Below, in pieces: positions 30,833-39,203 of a stretch of DNA of 64,000 nucleotides. Position 1 is the stretch's first letter; every line of letters starts with the position of its first letter. This DNA is from Streptomyces sp. NRRL B-1347 (GTDB taxonomy: Bacteria; Actinomycetota; Actinomycetes; Streptomycetales; Streptomycetaceae), in the NCBI RefSeq assembly GCF_000720325.1, contig NZ_JOJM01000044.1:1-64000 (forward strand), read 5' to 3'. The translations under genes and the position numbers were made by a program. Below the pieces are notes generated by a model. That model made no database searches and had not been told where the DNA came from. It saw only the letters and a list, made by a program, of their open reading frames with translations.

Positions 30833-31516
30833 TCAGACGGAGTTGACCATGCGGATGTAGCGCGACCAGTCCCAGTACCGTCCGGGGTCCGTGTGATCGG
30901 AGCCGGGGACCTCGACGTGGCCGATGATGCGCTGACGGTCCTTGGGGATGGCGTACTTGTCGCAGATCGCCGCTGTCAGGCGCGCGGACTGCTCGTACAT
31001 CTCGTCGGTGAAGTACTCCGGTTGATCCACCCATCCTTCGTGTTCGATGCCGATGCTGCGCGTGTTGTAGGTCCAGTTGCCCGCGTGCCAGGCGACGTTC
31101 CGCTCGCTGACGCACTGCGCGATGTGTCCGTCCGACGAGCGGACCACGTAGTGCGCGGACACCTTCTTCGCCGGGTTCTTGAAGATGGCCAGCGTGTCGG
31201 CGTACGTCTCCTGGGTGACGTGCACGACGACGTAGGTGACGGGGTAGCTGCTGGGGCGGTTGGAGGCGGTGTAGTTCGAGGAGCTGGCCGGTACCCATTC
31301 GACGGGCGGGTAGGCGGCCGCGCGCGTCTTCGCCACGGCGTGGGGGGACGTCAGGAGGGCCGAAGGCACGGCGGCGAGAGTCGCGCCCTGGAGGAGACGG
31401 CGCCTGCTGGGCAGGAGTCTTGCCGCGTGCGGTGCCGCGTGTGGAGCCTGTGGCCGAGTGCTGTCGCCTGCCGCGTCCGTCGTCTGGTGCGTCGCTCGTT
31501 CACTTGCTTGATCCAT
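30833..31516 (-). CDS. Tat-exported N-acetylmuramoyl-L-alanine amidase (amidase_2)
   Basis: This 227-residue cell-wall hydrolase has a twin-arginine export signal (SRRRLLQGATLAAVPSALL near 37). The amidase_2 domain follows, with a metal-binding histidine in VVVHVTQE near 93, the substrate region WHAGNW near 137, and the second site IGHVEVPGSDHTDPG near 200. It should cut the bond between muramic acid and the stem peptide outside the membrane. I start it at ATG 31516, which has GAGAGG ten bases upstream; the frame is open to 31630, but that part is arginine-rich and overlaps nothing conserved. No linked operon function is evident. Confidence 0.9.
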   Translation of the reverse strand: MDQASERATHQTTDAAGDSTRPQAPHAAPHAARLLPSRRRLLQGATLAAVPSALLTSPHAVAKTRAAAYPPVEWVPASSSNYTASNRPSSYPVTYVVVHVTQETYADTLAIFKNPAKKVSAHYVVRSSDGHIAQCVSERNVAWHAGNWTYNTRSIGIEHEGWVDQPEYFTDEMYEQSARLTAAICDKYAIPKDRQRIIGHVEVPGSDHTDPGRYWDWSRYIRMVNSV

Positions 31517-31607
31517 GGCTGTTCTGCCTCTCGGTGGGGGGAGGGTCTTGACCGCACGGTGAGTGCGTCTCAGGGTGCGTGGAAGGCTGGACCTTGCAGG
31601 CAGAGCT

Positions 31608-32063
31608 TCATATCTCGTGGCGCGCGGCATGGTCGCGATGGCGCTGTGCGGGGCCTGAGGCGGTCGCGCCGGGGGCCGCCGAGCCGTTCGGCGACGTGGC
31701 CGTCTCGCGCAGCCGGATGTGCGAGACGCGCTGGATCTCGCATGCGGGCAGCCGCTCCTGGCGGAGCTTCGCCACGCACGTGTGGTGCGGGTCGCAGACG
31801 TTCGCCGAGCTCGCTTGGACAGTGTGAGCGGCGTGCCCGTACGCGTCCAGATTGCTGAAGTCGAAATCGTGTGCGGGGTGTTGGGCGAGATGCTGTACGG
31901 GGTGTCGAGCGGGATTGGGTTCGGCGATCAGGTTGGGCACGGTGCCGGTCGTTGTGCGGGTGCGGGTGCGGGTGCGGGTGCGGGAGTGGGGCGCTGCATC
32001 GCTGATCGTCCAGGTGCGGCGGTCCGGCGCGGGGCGGAAGGCGAGCAGGGGTGGGGCGCTCAT
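31608..32063 (-). CDS. Hypothetical protein, 151 aa, with (RT)n tract
   Basis: I do not recognise a family. The start (MSAPPLLAFRPAPDRRTW) overlaps the stop of the upstream small ORF by ATGA. Residues 27-37 are an RTRTRTRTRT run encoded by the 6-bp tandem repeat at 31954-31983. The middle reads FDFSNLDAYGHAAHTVQ and ANVCDPHHTC, with three cysteines in the protein overall. Third positions are mostly G/C across the frame, which supports real coding. There is no signal peptide or membrane segment. It resembles a leader-plus-core peptide only loosely, and no modifying enzyme is nearby, so I assign no function. The amidase follows 92 bp downstream. Confidence 0.45.
   Translation of the reverse strand: MSAPPLLAFRPAPDRRTWTISDAAPHSRTRTRTRTRTTTGTVPNLIAEPNPARHPVQHLAQHPAHDFDFSNLDAYGHAAHTVQASSANVCDPHHTCVAKLRQERLPACEIQRVSHIRLRETATSPNGSAAPGATASGPAQRHRDHAARHEI
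31954..31983. repeat. 6-bp tandem repeat GTGCGG x5
   Basis: Five perfect copies of GTGCGG. On the minus strand they encode alternating Arg-Thr in the 151-residue hypothetical protein. Confidence 0.9.
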
Positions 32064-32326
32064 CGGGTGGTGCTCCGCTCTCGGCCGTGCGGCGTCAGGT
32101 CGCGCGGTGGGTCTGGGGCTTGGGGGAGGTGCAGGGCTTGCGGTGAGTCTGAGGCGCGCAGTGGGTCTGAGGCGTGTGGTGGGTCTGAGGCGTGAGGCTG
32201 GTCGGAGGTGCGCGGGCGGCCCGCACGAGCCGTCGCGGGCACGAGGGTGGCACTTCCGGCCACCGCCAAGTGGAGCTGACGCGCCGATCCCGGCTCGATT
32301 TCCCCCGACGTGCGAAAGCTCGGCAT
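32060..32326 (-). CDS. Hypothetical small protein with PHASDP repeats
   Basis: This possible gene of 88 codons starts at MPSFRTSGEIEPGSARQL and ends in ATGA overlap with the next small ORF. Its C-terminal half is low-complexity: the 18-bp tandem repeat at 32143-32196 encodes three copies of a unit close to PHASDP. The predicted start lies inside the 15-bp repeat array at 32305-32364. No ribosome site is evident. Third-position bias is moderate. Function is unknown; it could be noncoding repeat DNA. Confidence 0.3.
   Translation of the reverse strand: MPSFRTSGEIEPGSARQLHLAVAGSATLVPATARAGRPRTSDQPHASDPPHASDPLRASDSPQALHLPQAPDPPRDLTPHGRERSTTR
32143..32196. repeat. 18-bp tandem repeat x3
   Basis: Three copies of a unit close to GTGGGTCTGAGGCGTGTG, with a weaker fourth copy near 32106. 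The period keeps frame, so on the minus strand it gives six-residue repeats. Confidence 0.85.
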
Positions 32327-32364
32327 GTGAAACACCGACACGCGAATCCCCGACACGTGAATCC
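32305..32364. repeat. 15-bp tandem repeat x4
   Basis: Four units close to CCGACACGTGAATCC lie head to tail. The last two differ at one position; the first two are more diverged. It is the third distinct minisatellite within 400 bp. Confidence 0.85.
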
Positions 32365-32668
32365 CCCGATCATCGCGGCCTGGCCCCGCCGTGTGCGAGG
32401 CGGCCGGCCCACGTGAATAACCGTACGGGCGTGGGCGATTGAGGTGGAAGTGCTTGCAGCGTATCTGTGTACGGCACGCGGGCTGTGGAAAACCTGACCA
32501 CTCGTGTGGGTGACAGGAGGAAGGGGGCAATGGTCAGGTGATGGGGGATAGCAGGCGGGGCGCGGGGGGACAGGGCGGCAGAGGCCCGCCGCACGCCCCG
32601 CCGGGCCGAGCAACGCCCCTCGAAAGGGCCGAAGCCAGCCAGGCGTCTCCGAGCCGGATCCGGTGGGG

Positions 32669-33868
32669 CTAAGCCACCCCGGCCGGATCGTCGAGCACCG
32701 CCCGCACCACCGAGTGCGCCGCACCCAGCAGCGGCCCCTCCGAGCCGATGTGAGACACGGCGACGGAGCAGCCAGGACCCGCGGTGCGCCGCCCCAACTC
32801 TTCCGCCAGGCACGGCAGCAGCCACGGGGCGAGGCGGGACACGGCGCCACCGAGCACGATCGTCCGCGGATCGAGCAGGTTGGCGGCGCCGGTGAGCGCG
32901 ATTCCCAGCGCGGTCCCGGCGTCGCGCAGCGCCCCGAGGACCCGCTCGTCGCCGGCCGCGGCGCGTTCGGTGAGCAGGCCGACGCGGTCAGGACCCGGCG
33001 GCAGCCCCGCGGCGCGCAGCACCGCTACCTCGCCCGCGTACTGCTCCAGACAGCCGCGGCCGCCGCATGCGCAGGCCGGCCCGTCGGGGTGTACCGGCAC
33101 ATGCCCCAGCTCGCCCGCGAAGCCCCGGCTGCCGCGCAGCAGCAAGCCGTCGACCACGAGGGCCGCGCCGATGCCGATCTCCGCCGAGACGTGCAGGAAG
33201 TCGTCCGGTGCGCCGTCACCGAGCCACAGCTCTGCCAGGGCGCCGAAGTTGGCCTCGTTGTCGACGGTCAGCGGCAGTTCCGGCGCCAGGATCGCGCCGA
33301 TGTCGGTGTGGTGCCAGTCGAGGTTGGGGGCGCGCACGACGGTGTGGCTGTCGCGGGCGACCAGGCCGGGCACCGCGACGGCCAGACCGGCAGGACGCAG
33401 GTCGTCCCGCTCGGCGTTCTGGGCGACCTCGCGGACCAGGGCGGCGAGATCAGCGAGCACGGGCTCCGGTGCGCGCCCCCGGTTGCTGACCCGTCGCGAC
33501 GCACGCGCGCGTACGTCACCGCGCAGGTCGACTGCGCACACAGCGAGATGGTCGACGCCTACCTCCGCGCCGATGCCGACGGGCCCGTGCGCACTGACGG
33601 CGAGTGCGGAACCGGGACGGCCCACCCTGCCGGGCCGCTCGGGCCCCAACTCCTGAAGAAGACCCGAGTGGATCAGTTCATCCACGAGCGTGGACACGGC
33701 TGCGCGCGTCAGGCCGATCCTGGAGGCCACGGAGGCGCGCGACAACGGCCCGTGCGCGGCGACCGTGTGCATGACGCGTGCGAGATTGCGGCGGCGCATG
33801 CCCTGCTGGGTGTCGGGCAGTCGGGCGCCCGACTGCCCGGCGCGCGTCGTGTGGGGCGGTGCGCTCAT
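32669..33868 (-). CDS. xylR: ROK-family transcriptional repressor (XylR type)
   Basis: This 399-residue protein has an N-terminal winged helix (about 25-85, SRASVASRIGLTRAAVSTLV) and a ROK sugar-binding domain. The domain includes the zinc motif CACGGRGCLEQY near 247 and EIGIGAALVVDG near 209. It is coupled to the xylulokinase gene by ATGA overlap, and xylA lies divergently. This layout is that of a xylose-responsive repressor controlling xylA and xylBR. The imperfect inverted repeat at 35487-35517 is its likely operator. The effector is inferred from context. Confidence 0.9.
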   Translation of the reverse strand: MSAPPHTTRAGQSGARLPDTQQGMRRRNLARVMHTVAAHGPLSRASVASRIGLTRAAVSTLVDELIHSGLLQELGPERPGRVGRPGSALAVSAHGPVGIGAEVGVDHLAVCAVDLRGDVRARASRRVSNRGRAPEPVLADLAALVREVAQNAERDDLRPAGLAVAVPGLVARDSHTVVRAPNLDWHHTDIGAILAPELPLTVDNEANFGALAELWLGDGAPDDFLHVSAEIGIGAALVVDGLLLRGSRGFAGELGHVPVHPDGPACACGGRGCLEQYAGEVAVLRAAGLPPGPDRVGLLTERAAAGDERVLGALRDAGTALGIALTGAANLLDPRTIVLGGAVSRLAPWLLPCLAEELGRRTAGPGCSVAVSHIGSEGPLLGAAHSVVRAVLDDPAGVA

Positions 33869-35316
33869 GCCCTGGCGTCCCCGTCCAGGAGGGGAGCCGC
33901 GTCGCGGAGCACGTCCGTGATCCTGGAGAGCGTCGACTCGTCCCGCTCCACGGCGTCGAGCGCCTTGCCGCTCGCGGTGCCCCAGCGGCGGGCGACCGCC
34001 GCAGGGTCCTCACCGGTCAGCAGGCCTGCCGCCTGCGCGGCGGCGCCGAGCGCGACGAGTTCACGTGCCTTGGGAATCTGGACGGGGCGTCCCGACAGGC
34101 GCCGTACGGTCTGCTGCCAGGCGGTGCCGCGCGCCCCTCCGCCAATGAGGAGCAGCGGCTGCGAACGGTCCGCGTCCGCGCCGAGGACGGCGTCCAGAGC
34201 GCCCAGGAGGGCGTGGACGGCCCCGTCGTAGGCCGCCTGGAGGATCTGGCCGGGTGTCGTGTCGTGGCGCAGCCCGTGCAGCAGACCCGAGGCGTGCGGA
34301 AGGTCCGGGGTGCGCTCCCCGTCGAGGTACGGGAGCAGCGTGACGGACCCGCCGGGCCGCACCGCGTCGCGCTCCAGGCGCAGGAGCGCGGCCATACGGT
34401 CGACGGCCAGGGTGCAGTTGAGCGTGCAGGCGAGGGGCAGCCAGGCACCGCGCGCGTCGGCGAAGCCGGCGACCGTGCCCGTCGGATCCGTACTGCGGTG
34501 CTCCGAGACCGCGTACACCGTGCCGGACGTGCCGAGGCTGAGCACGGGGGTGCCGGGGCGCAGTCCGAGCCCCAGGGCCGCCGCCGCGTTGTCGCCGGTC
34601 CCGGGTGCCACCAGAGTGCCTTTGGAGAAGGGCAGTTCATCGCCGCCGCGCACGGTGCCGACGACCTCCCCCGGGCGTGCCACGCGCGGCAGCGCCGCGG
34701 GGTCGAGGCCCACCAAGCCGAGGATCTCCTCGTCGTACGACTCGGTCGCCGACGCCCACCAGCCCGTGCCGGAGACGTCGCCCCGGTCCGTGGTGCCGGA
34801 TCCGGTGAGGCGCTGTGTGAGGTAGTCGTGAGGGAGGCGCACGGCGGCGGTCGCGCGGGCCGACGCGGGCTCGTGCTCGGCGAGCCAGGCCCACTTGGTG
34901 ACGGTGAAGGACGGCCCGGGCACGCTGCCGACGCGGTCGGCCCACGCCTTGGCACCGCCCGTCTCCGCGACGAGCCGCCGGGCCTGGGGCGCGGAGCGCA
35001 CATCGTTCCACAGCAACGCGGGGCGCACGGGCCGGCCGCGCTCGTCCAGCGTGACGAGGCCGTGCTGCTGTCCGGCAACCGACACGGCGGCGGCCTCGCG
35101 CGCGTGGGTGCCGCACTGGCGCAGCGCCTCACCCAGGGCGCTCCACCACTGCTCCGGATCGCTCTCCCGCAGCGCCCCGGAGGTGACGGTGTGCGGTGCC
35201 TGGCCACTGGCGACGACCTGCCCTGTGGCCGCGTCGACGACCAGGACCTTGGTGGACTGCGTGGAGCTGTCCACTCCGACGACGAGGGGACCCTCGGCTG
35301 CTGGCGCTGACGACAT
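33865..35316 (-). CDS. xylB: Xylulokinase
   Basis: This FGGY-family kinase of 483 residues phosphorylates D-xylulose to xylulose 5-phosphate. The N-terminal VVGVDSSTQSTKVLVVDAAT is the ATP-phosphate motif. VAGQQHGLVTLD (substrate region) lies near 75, and LLIGGGARGTAWQQ near 393 is the adenosine motif. GDNAAAALGLGLRPGTPVLSLGTSGT is present near 240. I chose ATG 35316, with GGAGA about six bases upstream; the open frame extends 35 codons further but without family similarity. Its stop overlaps the start of the ROK repressor. It is divergent from xylA. Confidence 0.95.
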   Translation of the reverse strand: MSSAPAAEGPLVVGVDSSTQSTKVLVVDAATGQVVASGQAPHTVTSGALRESDPEQWWSALGEALRQCGTHAREAAAVSVAGQQHGLVTLDERGRPVRPALLWNDVRSAPQARRLVAETGGAKAWADRVGSVPGPSFTVTKWAWLAEHEPASARATAAVRLPHDYLTQRLTGSGTTDRGDVSGTGWWASATESYDEEILGLVGLDPAALPRVARPGEVVGTVRGGDELPFSKGTLVAPGTGDNAAAALGLGLRPGTPVLSLGTSGTVYAVSEHRSTDPTGTVAGFADARGAWLPLACTLNCTLAVDRMAALLRLERDAVRPGGSVTLLPYLDGERTPDLPHASGLLHGLRHDTTPGQILQAAYDGAVHALLGALDAVLGADADRSQPLLLIGGGARGTAWQQTVRRLSGRPVQIPKARELVALGAAAQAAGLLTGEDPAAVARRWGTASGKALDAVERDESTLSRITDVLRDAAPLLDGDARA

Positions 35317-35486
35317 CGGCGTCTCCGTTCCCGCTGCTTCGCGCTTCTCGGGAGTGCCGGGGCCCGCCCGGCACTCGGCCCGTCTCACGGGGGTGTGCCC
35401 ACCCCTGAGCGTGCTTCCCACTCCGGGGCGTGACCGCTCAGAGATACCCGATGTGAGCCTCGGGCTTCTCAGCGGCGCGTGAGGAT

Positions 35487-35517
35487 ACTAATTTGTTAAT
35501 CGGCATGACGAAATAGT
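35487..35517. promoter_or_regulatory. Candidate xylose operator/promoter between xylB and xylA
   Basis: ACTAATTTGTTAAT (35487-35500) and CATGACGAAATAGT (35504-35517) form an imperfect inverted repeat (9 of 14 positions) around CGG. It is an AT-rich island in GC-rich DNA, ending 24 bp upstream of the xylA start. ROK repressors bind such sites. GATACT within it could be a -10 element. Confidence 0.6.
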
Positions 35518-35541
35518 CCAGGAGCCGTCAAGGAGCCGCAC

Positions 35542-36708
35542 ATGAGCTACCAGCCCACCCCGGAGGACAAGTTCAGCTTCGGCCTGTGGACCGTCGGCTG
35601 GCAGGGCCGGGACCCCTTCGGCGACGCGACCAGGGCGCCGCTGGACCCGGCCGAAGCGGTACGCCGCCTCGCGGAACTCGGTGCCTACGGAGTGACGTTC
35701 CACGACGACGACCTCATCCCGTTCGGCTCTTCCGACGCCGACCGCGCCACCCACGTGAAGCGTTTCCGCACGGCCTTGGACGCCACCGGACTCGTCGTCC
35801 CGATGGCGACCACGAACCTGTTCACCCACCCCGTCTTCAAGGACGGCGCGTTCACGGCCAACGACCGGGACGTCCGCAGGTACGCGCTCCGCAAGACGAT
35901 CCGGAACATCGACCTCGCCGTCGAACTCGGCGCGCACACCTACGTGGCCTGGGGCGGGAGGGAAGGCGCCGAGTCCGGCGCGGCCAAGGACGTGCGCGAC
36001 GCGCTTGACCGGATGAAGGAGGCCTTCGACCTGCTTGGCGCCTATGTGACCGAGCAGGGGTACGACCTGCGCTTCGCGATCGAGCCCAAGCCGAACGAGC
36101 CGCGTGGCGACATCCTGCTGCCCACCGTCGGACACGCCCTCGCGTTCATCGAGCGCTTGGAGAGGCCCGAGCTCTACGGCGTGAACCCCGAAGTGGGCCA
36201 CGAGCAGATGGCCGGCCTGAACTTCCCGCACGGCATCGCCCAGGCCCTGTGGGCAGACAAGCTCTTCCACATCGACCTGAACGGCCAGAGCGGCATCAAG
36301 TACGACCAGGACCTGCGGTTCGGCGCGGGAGACCTGCGCAGCGCCTTCTGGCTGGTCGACCTCCTGGAGAGGGGCGGTTACGACGGGCCACGCCACTTCG
36401 ACTTCAAGCCGCCCCGCACCGAGGACTTCGAGGGCGTGTGGGCGTCCGCCGCGGGCTGCATGCGCAACTACCTGATCCTGCGCGAGCGTACGGCGGCCTT
36501 CCGCGCGGCCCCAGAAGCGCACGAGGCGCTGCGTGCCGCGCGTCTGCACGAACTGGCGCGGCCCACGGCTGAAGACGGCCTCGCGGGGCTGCTCGCCGAC
36601 CGCGGCGCCTACGAGGAGTTCGACGTGGCGGCGGCCGCCGAGCGCGGCATGGCCTTCGAACGGCTCGACCAGCTGGCCATGGACCACCTCCTGGGAGTAC
36701 GAGGCTGA
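35542..36708 (+). CDS. xylA: Xylose isomerase
   Basis: This 388-residue enzyme converts D-xylose to D-xylulose. The catalytic histidine lies in [11 protein letters not shown] near 54. The metal-binding residues sit in [11 protein letters not shown] near 180, NPEVGHEQM near 216 and HIDLNGQSG near 244. Length and sequence fit the short (group I) actinobacterial isomerases. The ATG has AAGGAG six bases upstream. It is divergent from xylB and the ROK repressor and shares the candidate operator with them. Confidence 0.97.
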   Translation: MSYQPTPEDKFSFGLWTVGWQGRDPFGDATRAPLDPAEAVRRLAELGAYGVTFHDDDLIPFGSSDADRATHVKRFRTALDATGLVVPMATTNLFTHPVFKDGAFTANDRDVRRYALRKTIRNIDLAVELGAHTYVAWGGREGAESGAAKDVRDALDRMKEAFDLLGAYVTEQGYDLRFAIEPKPNEPRGDILLPTVGHALAFIERLERPELYGVNPEVGHEQMAGLNFPHGIAQALWADKLFHIDLNGQSGIKYDQDLRFGAGDLRSAFWLVDLLERGGYDGPRHFDFKPPRTEDFEGVWASAAGCMRNYLILRERTAAFRAAPEAHEALRAARLHELARPTAEDGLAGLLADRGAYEEFDVAAAAERGMAFERLDQLAMDHLLGVRG

Positions 36709-36848
36709 CGGCCGGGCCCGCGGGCTGACGGCCGGTCCCAGGAGAGAGCGGGCCGCGTGTGCCGGAACTGTCCGTTCCGTAGCCCGTGTGTGTATCAACT
36801 CTCCCGCAAGGGTCGCGTGATGACCGCTTCGAGATGACTCTTGGCGGT

Positions 36849-37349
36849 ATGGCCACACCACCTGTACCGCCGCAGCCCCCTCGTTCGCCCGGTGATGTCC
36901 CCCCTGGGGGTGGTGGCTACGGCCCGCCCCCAGGGGGTAGTGGTTACGGGCCTCCGCCAGGAGGAGGCGACTTCGACACTCCTCCTGGCGGATACGGCCC
37001 ACCTCCAGGAGACGGGTGGCAGCCGCCGCCCGAGGGAAGGCCGCCCGGGCGGCGCAACGGCCTGTTCATCCTGCTCGCCGCGCTCGTGGCTGTCGGGGTG
37101 ATCGTCGCCGTGGCCCTCGTCGCCTCCGGAAGCGAGGACTCCCCGGACGACAAGCGGCCTTCGGAGAGCTCCAAGAGCAGTGAGCCCAGCCCCAAGCCCT
37201 CCTTGAGCATCCCGACACGGATCCCCACGCGACTGCCGAGCGACTTCCCCAGCGGGCTTCCCACCGAGCTGCCGAGCGATTTCCCGACGCTGCCCACGAG
37301 GCTGCCGAGCGACCTCGAGTCGCTCCTGCCGACGCCCGCGGGCAACTAG
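36849..37349 (+). CDS. Proline/glycine-rich single-pass membrane protein
   Basis: This 166-residue protein has an N-terminal cytoplasmic tail with repeats of YGPPPG type, one membrane helix (about 76-96, LFILLAALVAVGVIVAVALV) preceded by RRN, and an outside tail rich in Ser, Pro and Asp with repeated LPSDFP units. No family is recognised; similar low-complexity proteins are common in Streptomyces and may be surface anchored. The start is unsure: ATG 36849 and ATG 36834 both lack a clear ribosome site. It is convergent with the esterase gene 32 bp downstream. Confidence 0.7.
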   Translation: MATPPVPPQPPRSPGDVPPGGGGYGPPPGGSGYGPPPGGGDFDTPPGGYGPPPGDGWQPPPEGRPPGRRNGLFILLAALVAVGVIVAVALVASGSEDSPDDKRPSESSKSSEPSPKPSLSIPTRIPTRLPSDFPSGLPTELPSDFPTLPTRLPSDLESLLPTPAGN

Positions 37350-37381
37350 GTGCCGTGATTCCCGCCTGAAGCCCTTCGTGG

Positions 37382-38740
37382 CTACAGCGCCCGGGGAAGC
37401 CTCACGTACGTCACGGAGGTCTCCACGCCGCTGTCGACGAGGCGGCCGTCCTTGTCGAACGCTTCGGGGCCGTCCGTCATCCCGAAGTCGTTGTCATTGA
37501 TGAGCGCCAGCGTGCGACGGTCGACCCGGGCCACGCCTTCGATCTTGCCGGGTACCCCCTTGACGGCGCCGAGGTTCACGATCAGGCGCTTGCGCAGCAC
37601 CGGCACACCCGAGGCCTGGGGGTCGTCGAGCTGCTCCAGGGAGGGACGCGTGGCGGCGTTGTCCCACCGCTTGCCGAGGATGTTCGCGCGCCGGTCCAGG
37701 CGGACGAGCTGAAGCCGGGCCGCCTTGTCGGTGCGCTCCTCCACGAGCAGGCGATCGCCGCCGACGGCGACGACGGAGGAGATTTTCAGCTCGGAGGTGT
37801 CGTCCTCCCCGGGGTCGACGACACCCACCGGGTCGAAGCGGTACGCGTACTCGGCCGTGACCGCCTGCTTGCCCGGTGCGAAGCGCAGCAGCCGGACCGT
37901 GCGCGAACCCTCTCCCGCGCCCTGGTCCGGCAGCGACAGCGGGCTCTGCACCGCCATCACCAGATCGCCGCCCGGCAGTTGCGCGAGCCCTTCGAAGCCG
38001 CGGTTGACCTTCCGGTGCAGGAGCACTCCCGGCAGCGCCTCGACGACCGGGTAGTCCGCGCCGCGCAGCTTCAGCCCCTTGGGGACGTAGCGCTTGATGA
38101 CCTTCCCGCGCGCGGAGACGTGCACCAGTGACGGGCCGTACTCGTCGACCAGCCAGAAGGTGCCGTCCGCGGCACGGATGATGCCTTCGGTGTCCAGACC
38201 GTTCGGGTCGTACGAGAGGGGCTTGGAGGCGTCGTAGGAGTACGGGGCCTCGTCGCGACCCTCTTGGTTGGGCAGTCCGGTGACCGGCTTCCCGGAGCGC
38301 GTGGTGATCGGCAGGGCGTCGATGACCTTCACGGAGCGGCCGGACACGCGGATCTTCACGATCGCCGGGTCGAAGCCGGGCACGGGGAACGTCCGGCGCT
38401 TCTTGCCGTCGACCTTGATCTGCCCGTTCGGTCCCCGGTCGGTGACCGTCCAGAACTCGCCCTTGCGGCCCGCCGGGTAGATGTCGCTGCCAATGCCGCC
38501 GAGGTCGACACCGCGGTCGTTGCGCACGGTGCCCGGCAGCAGACCGTTGCTGAACTTGCCCAGCGGGATGTCGCTAAGGGTGGCCTTGGCAGTGACGCGG
38601 GCGGTACCTCCCGGCTGCCCGGAGTCGGCGGGGGCGCCGACGGCGGTGCCGGTCACCGCGAGAGCGGTGAGTACGGCGAGCGGCACGCCGGCAGCGGTGG
38701 ATCGGCGGACACGGCGCTGACCGGCGACGGGCGCGGACAT
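37382..38740 (-). CDS. Secreted esterase-like protein of the phytase fold
   Basis: This 452-residue protein begins with an export signal (RRVRRSTAAGVPLAVLTALA). It then follows the 'esterase-like activity of phytase' family: GIGSDIYPAGRKGEFWTVTD near 88, LDTEGIIRAADGTFWLVDEY near 180, and IEGVARVDRRTLALINDNDF near 395. These acidic loops are typical of a beta-propeller metal-dependent phosphoesterase. The substrate is unknown. The start at ATG 38740 has AGGAGG five bases upstream. It is transcribed alone. Confidence 0.85.
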   Translation of the reverse strand: MSAPVAGQRRVRRSTAAGVPLAVLTALAVTGTAVGAPADSGQPGGTARVTAKATLSDIPLGKFSNGLLPGTVRNDRGVDLGGIGSDIYPAGRKGEFWTVTDRGPNGQIKVDGKKRRTFPVPGFDPAIVKIRVSGRSVKVIDALPITTRSGKPVTGLPNQEGRDEAPYSYDASKPLSYDPNGLDTEGIIRAADGTFWLVDEYGPSLVHVSARGKVIKRYVPKGLKLRGADYPVVEALPGVLLHRKVNRGFEGLAQLPGGDLVMAVQSPLSLPDQGAGEGSRTVRLLRFAPGKQAVTAEYAYRFDPVGVVDPGEDDTSELKISSVVAVGGDRLLVEERTDKAARLQLVRLDRRANILGKRWDNAATRPSLEQLDDPQASGVPVLRKRLIVNLGAVKGVPGKIEGVARVDRRTLALINDNDFGMTDGPEAFDKDGRLVDSGVETSVTYVRLPRAL

Positions 38741-39203
38741 CGGAGCCTCCTGGGGCACGAGATCGGTGACGGCGCCACTTTTCGCCGCCCTCACGAACGC
38801 CAGGTGTCGTGGGAGTGAACCGACAGGAGTCCTGCGGATGAATCACGTGTCGTTCGTGAAGATCGCGTTCCCGTGCCGGTCGCCGTGCCGTGAGCGCGGT
38901 ACCGAGCCCGTCGCCCGCAGCGCGCCGACGGCGCCTCCCGCGAGGGGCAGGAGGCGCCGTCGGTCATCACCAGCCGATCAGCAGCGGTGGGGGCACCTAC
39001 CTCGTCATCCCCCTTTCGGCCAGCTCCGCACAACTGCATCGGCGCGCTCAACGGTCCTCGATGCCATGACCTTGCTCAATCGCTGACCGGGGCGAGTGCG
39101 CGTGCCGGTGTTCCCGGCGCACAGGGCGCGCGTGTGGATACGCCGGTGTCGCCGTACACGTTTCAGCCATGCGGAGCCAGTGCGGTCGCGTGACCCGGTG
39201 CGG
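38741..39203. other. Intergenic region upstream of the phytase-like gene
   Basis: This 463-bp gap holds no supported gene. It carries the promoter of the phytase-like gene and one strong hairpin (38925-38963). Confidence 0.5.
38925..38963. terminator. Hairpin downstream of the helicase/SWIM operon
   Basis: Perfect 14-bp arms, the left one CCGACGGCGCCTCC, flank an 11-base loop. On the minus strand it lies about 240 bp beyond the SWIM gene and 185 bp before the phytase-like gene, so it probably ends the helicase transcript. Confidence 0.65.

Noticed and set aside
27650..31858. 1402-codon plus-strand frame over several minus-strand genes
   Set aside because: It spans the aldehyde dehydrogenase, the GAF regulator and the amidase in antisense and has no domain; a long shadow frame.
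31608..32063. RiPP precursor peptide
   Set aside because: The peptide has a Cys/His-containing middle, but no lanthionine synthetase, cyclodehydratase, radical SAM or leader peptidase gene lies nearby.
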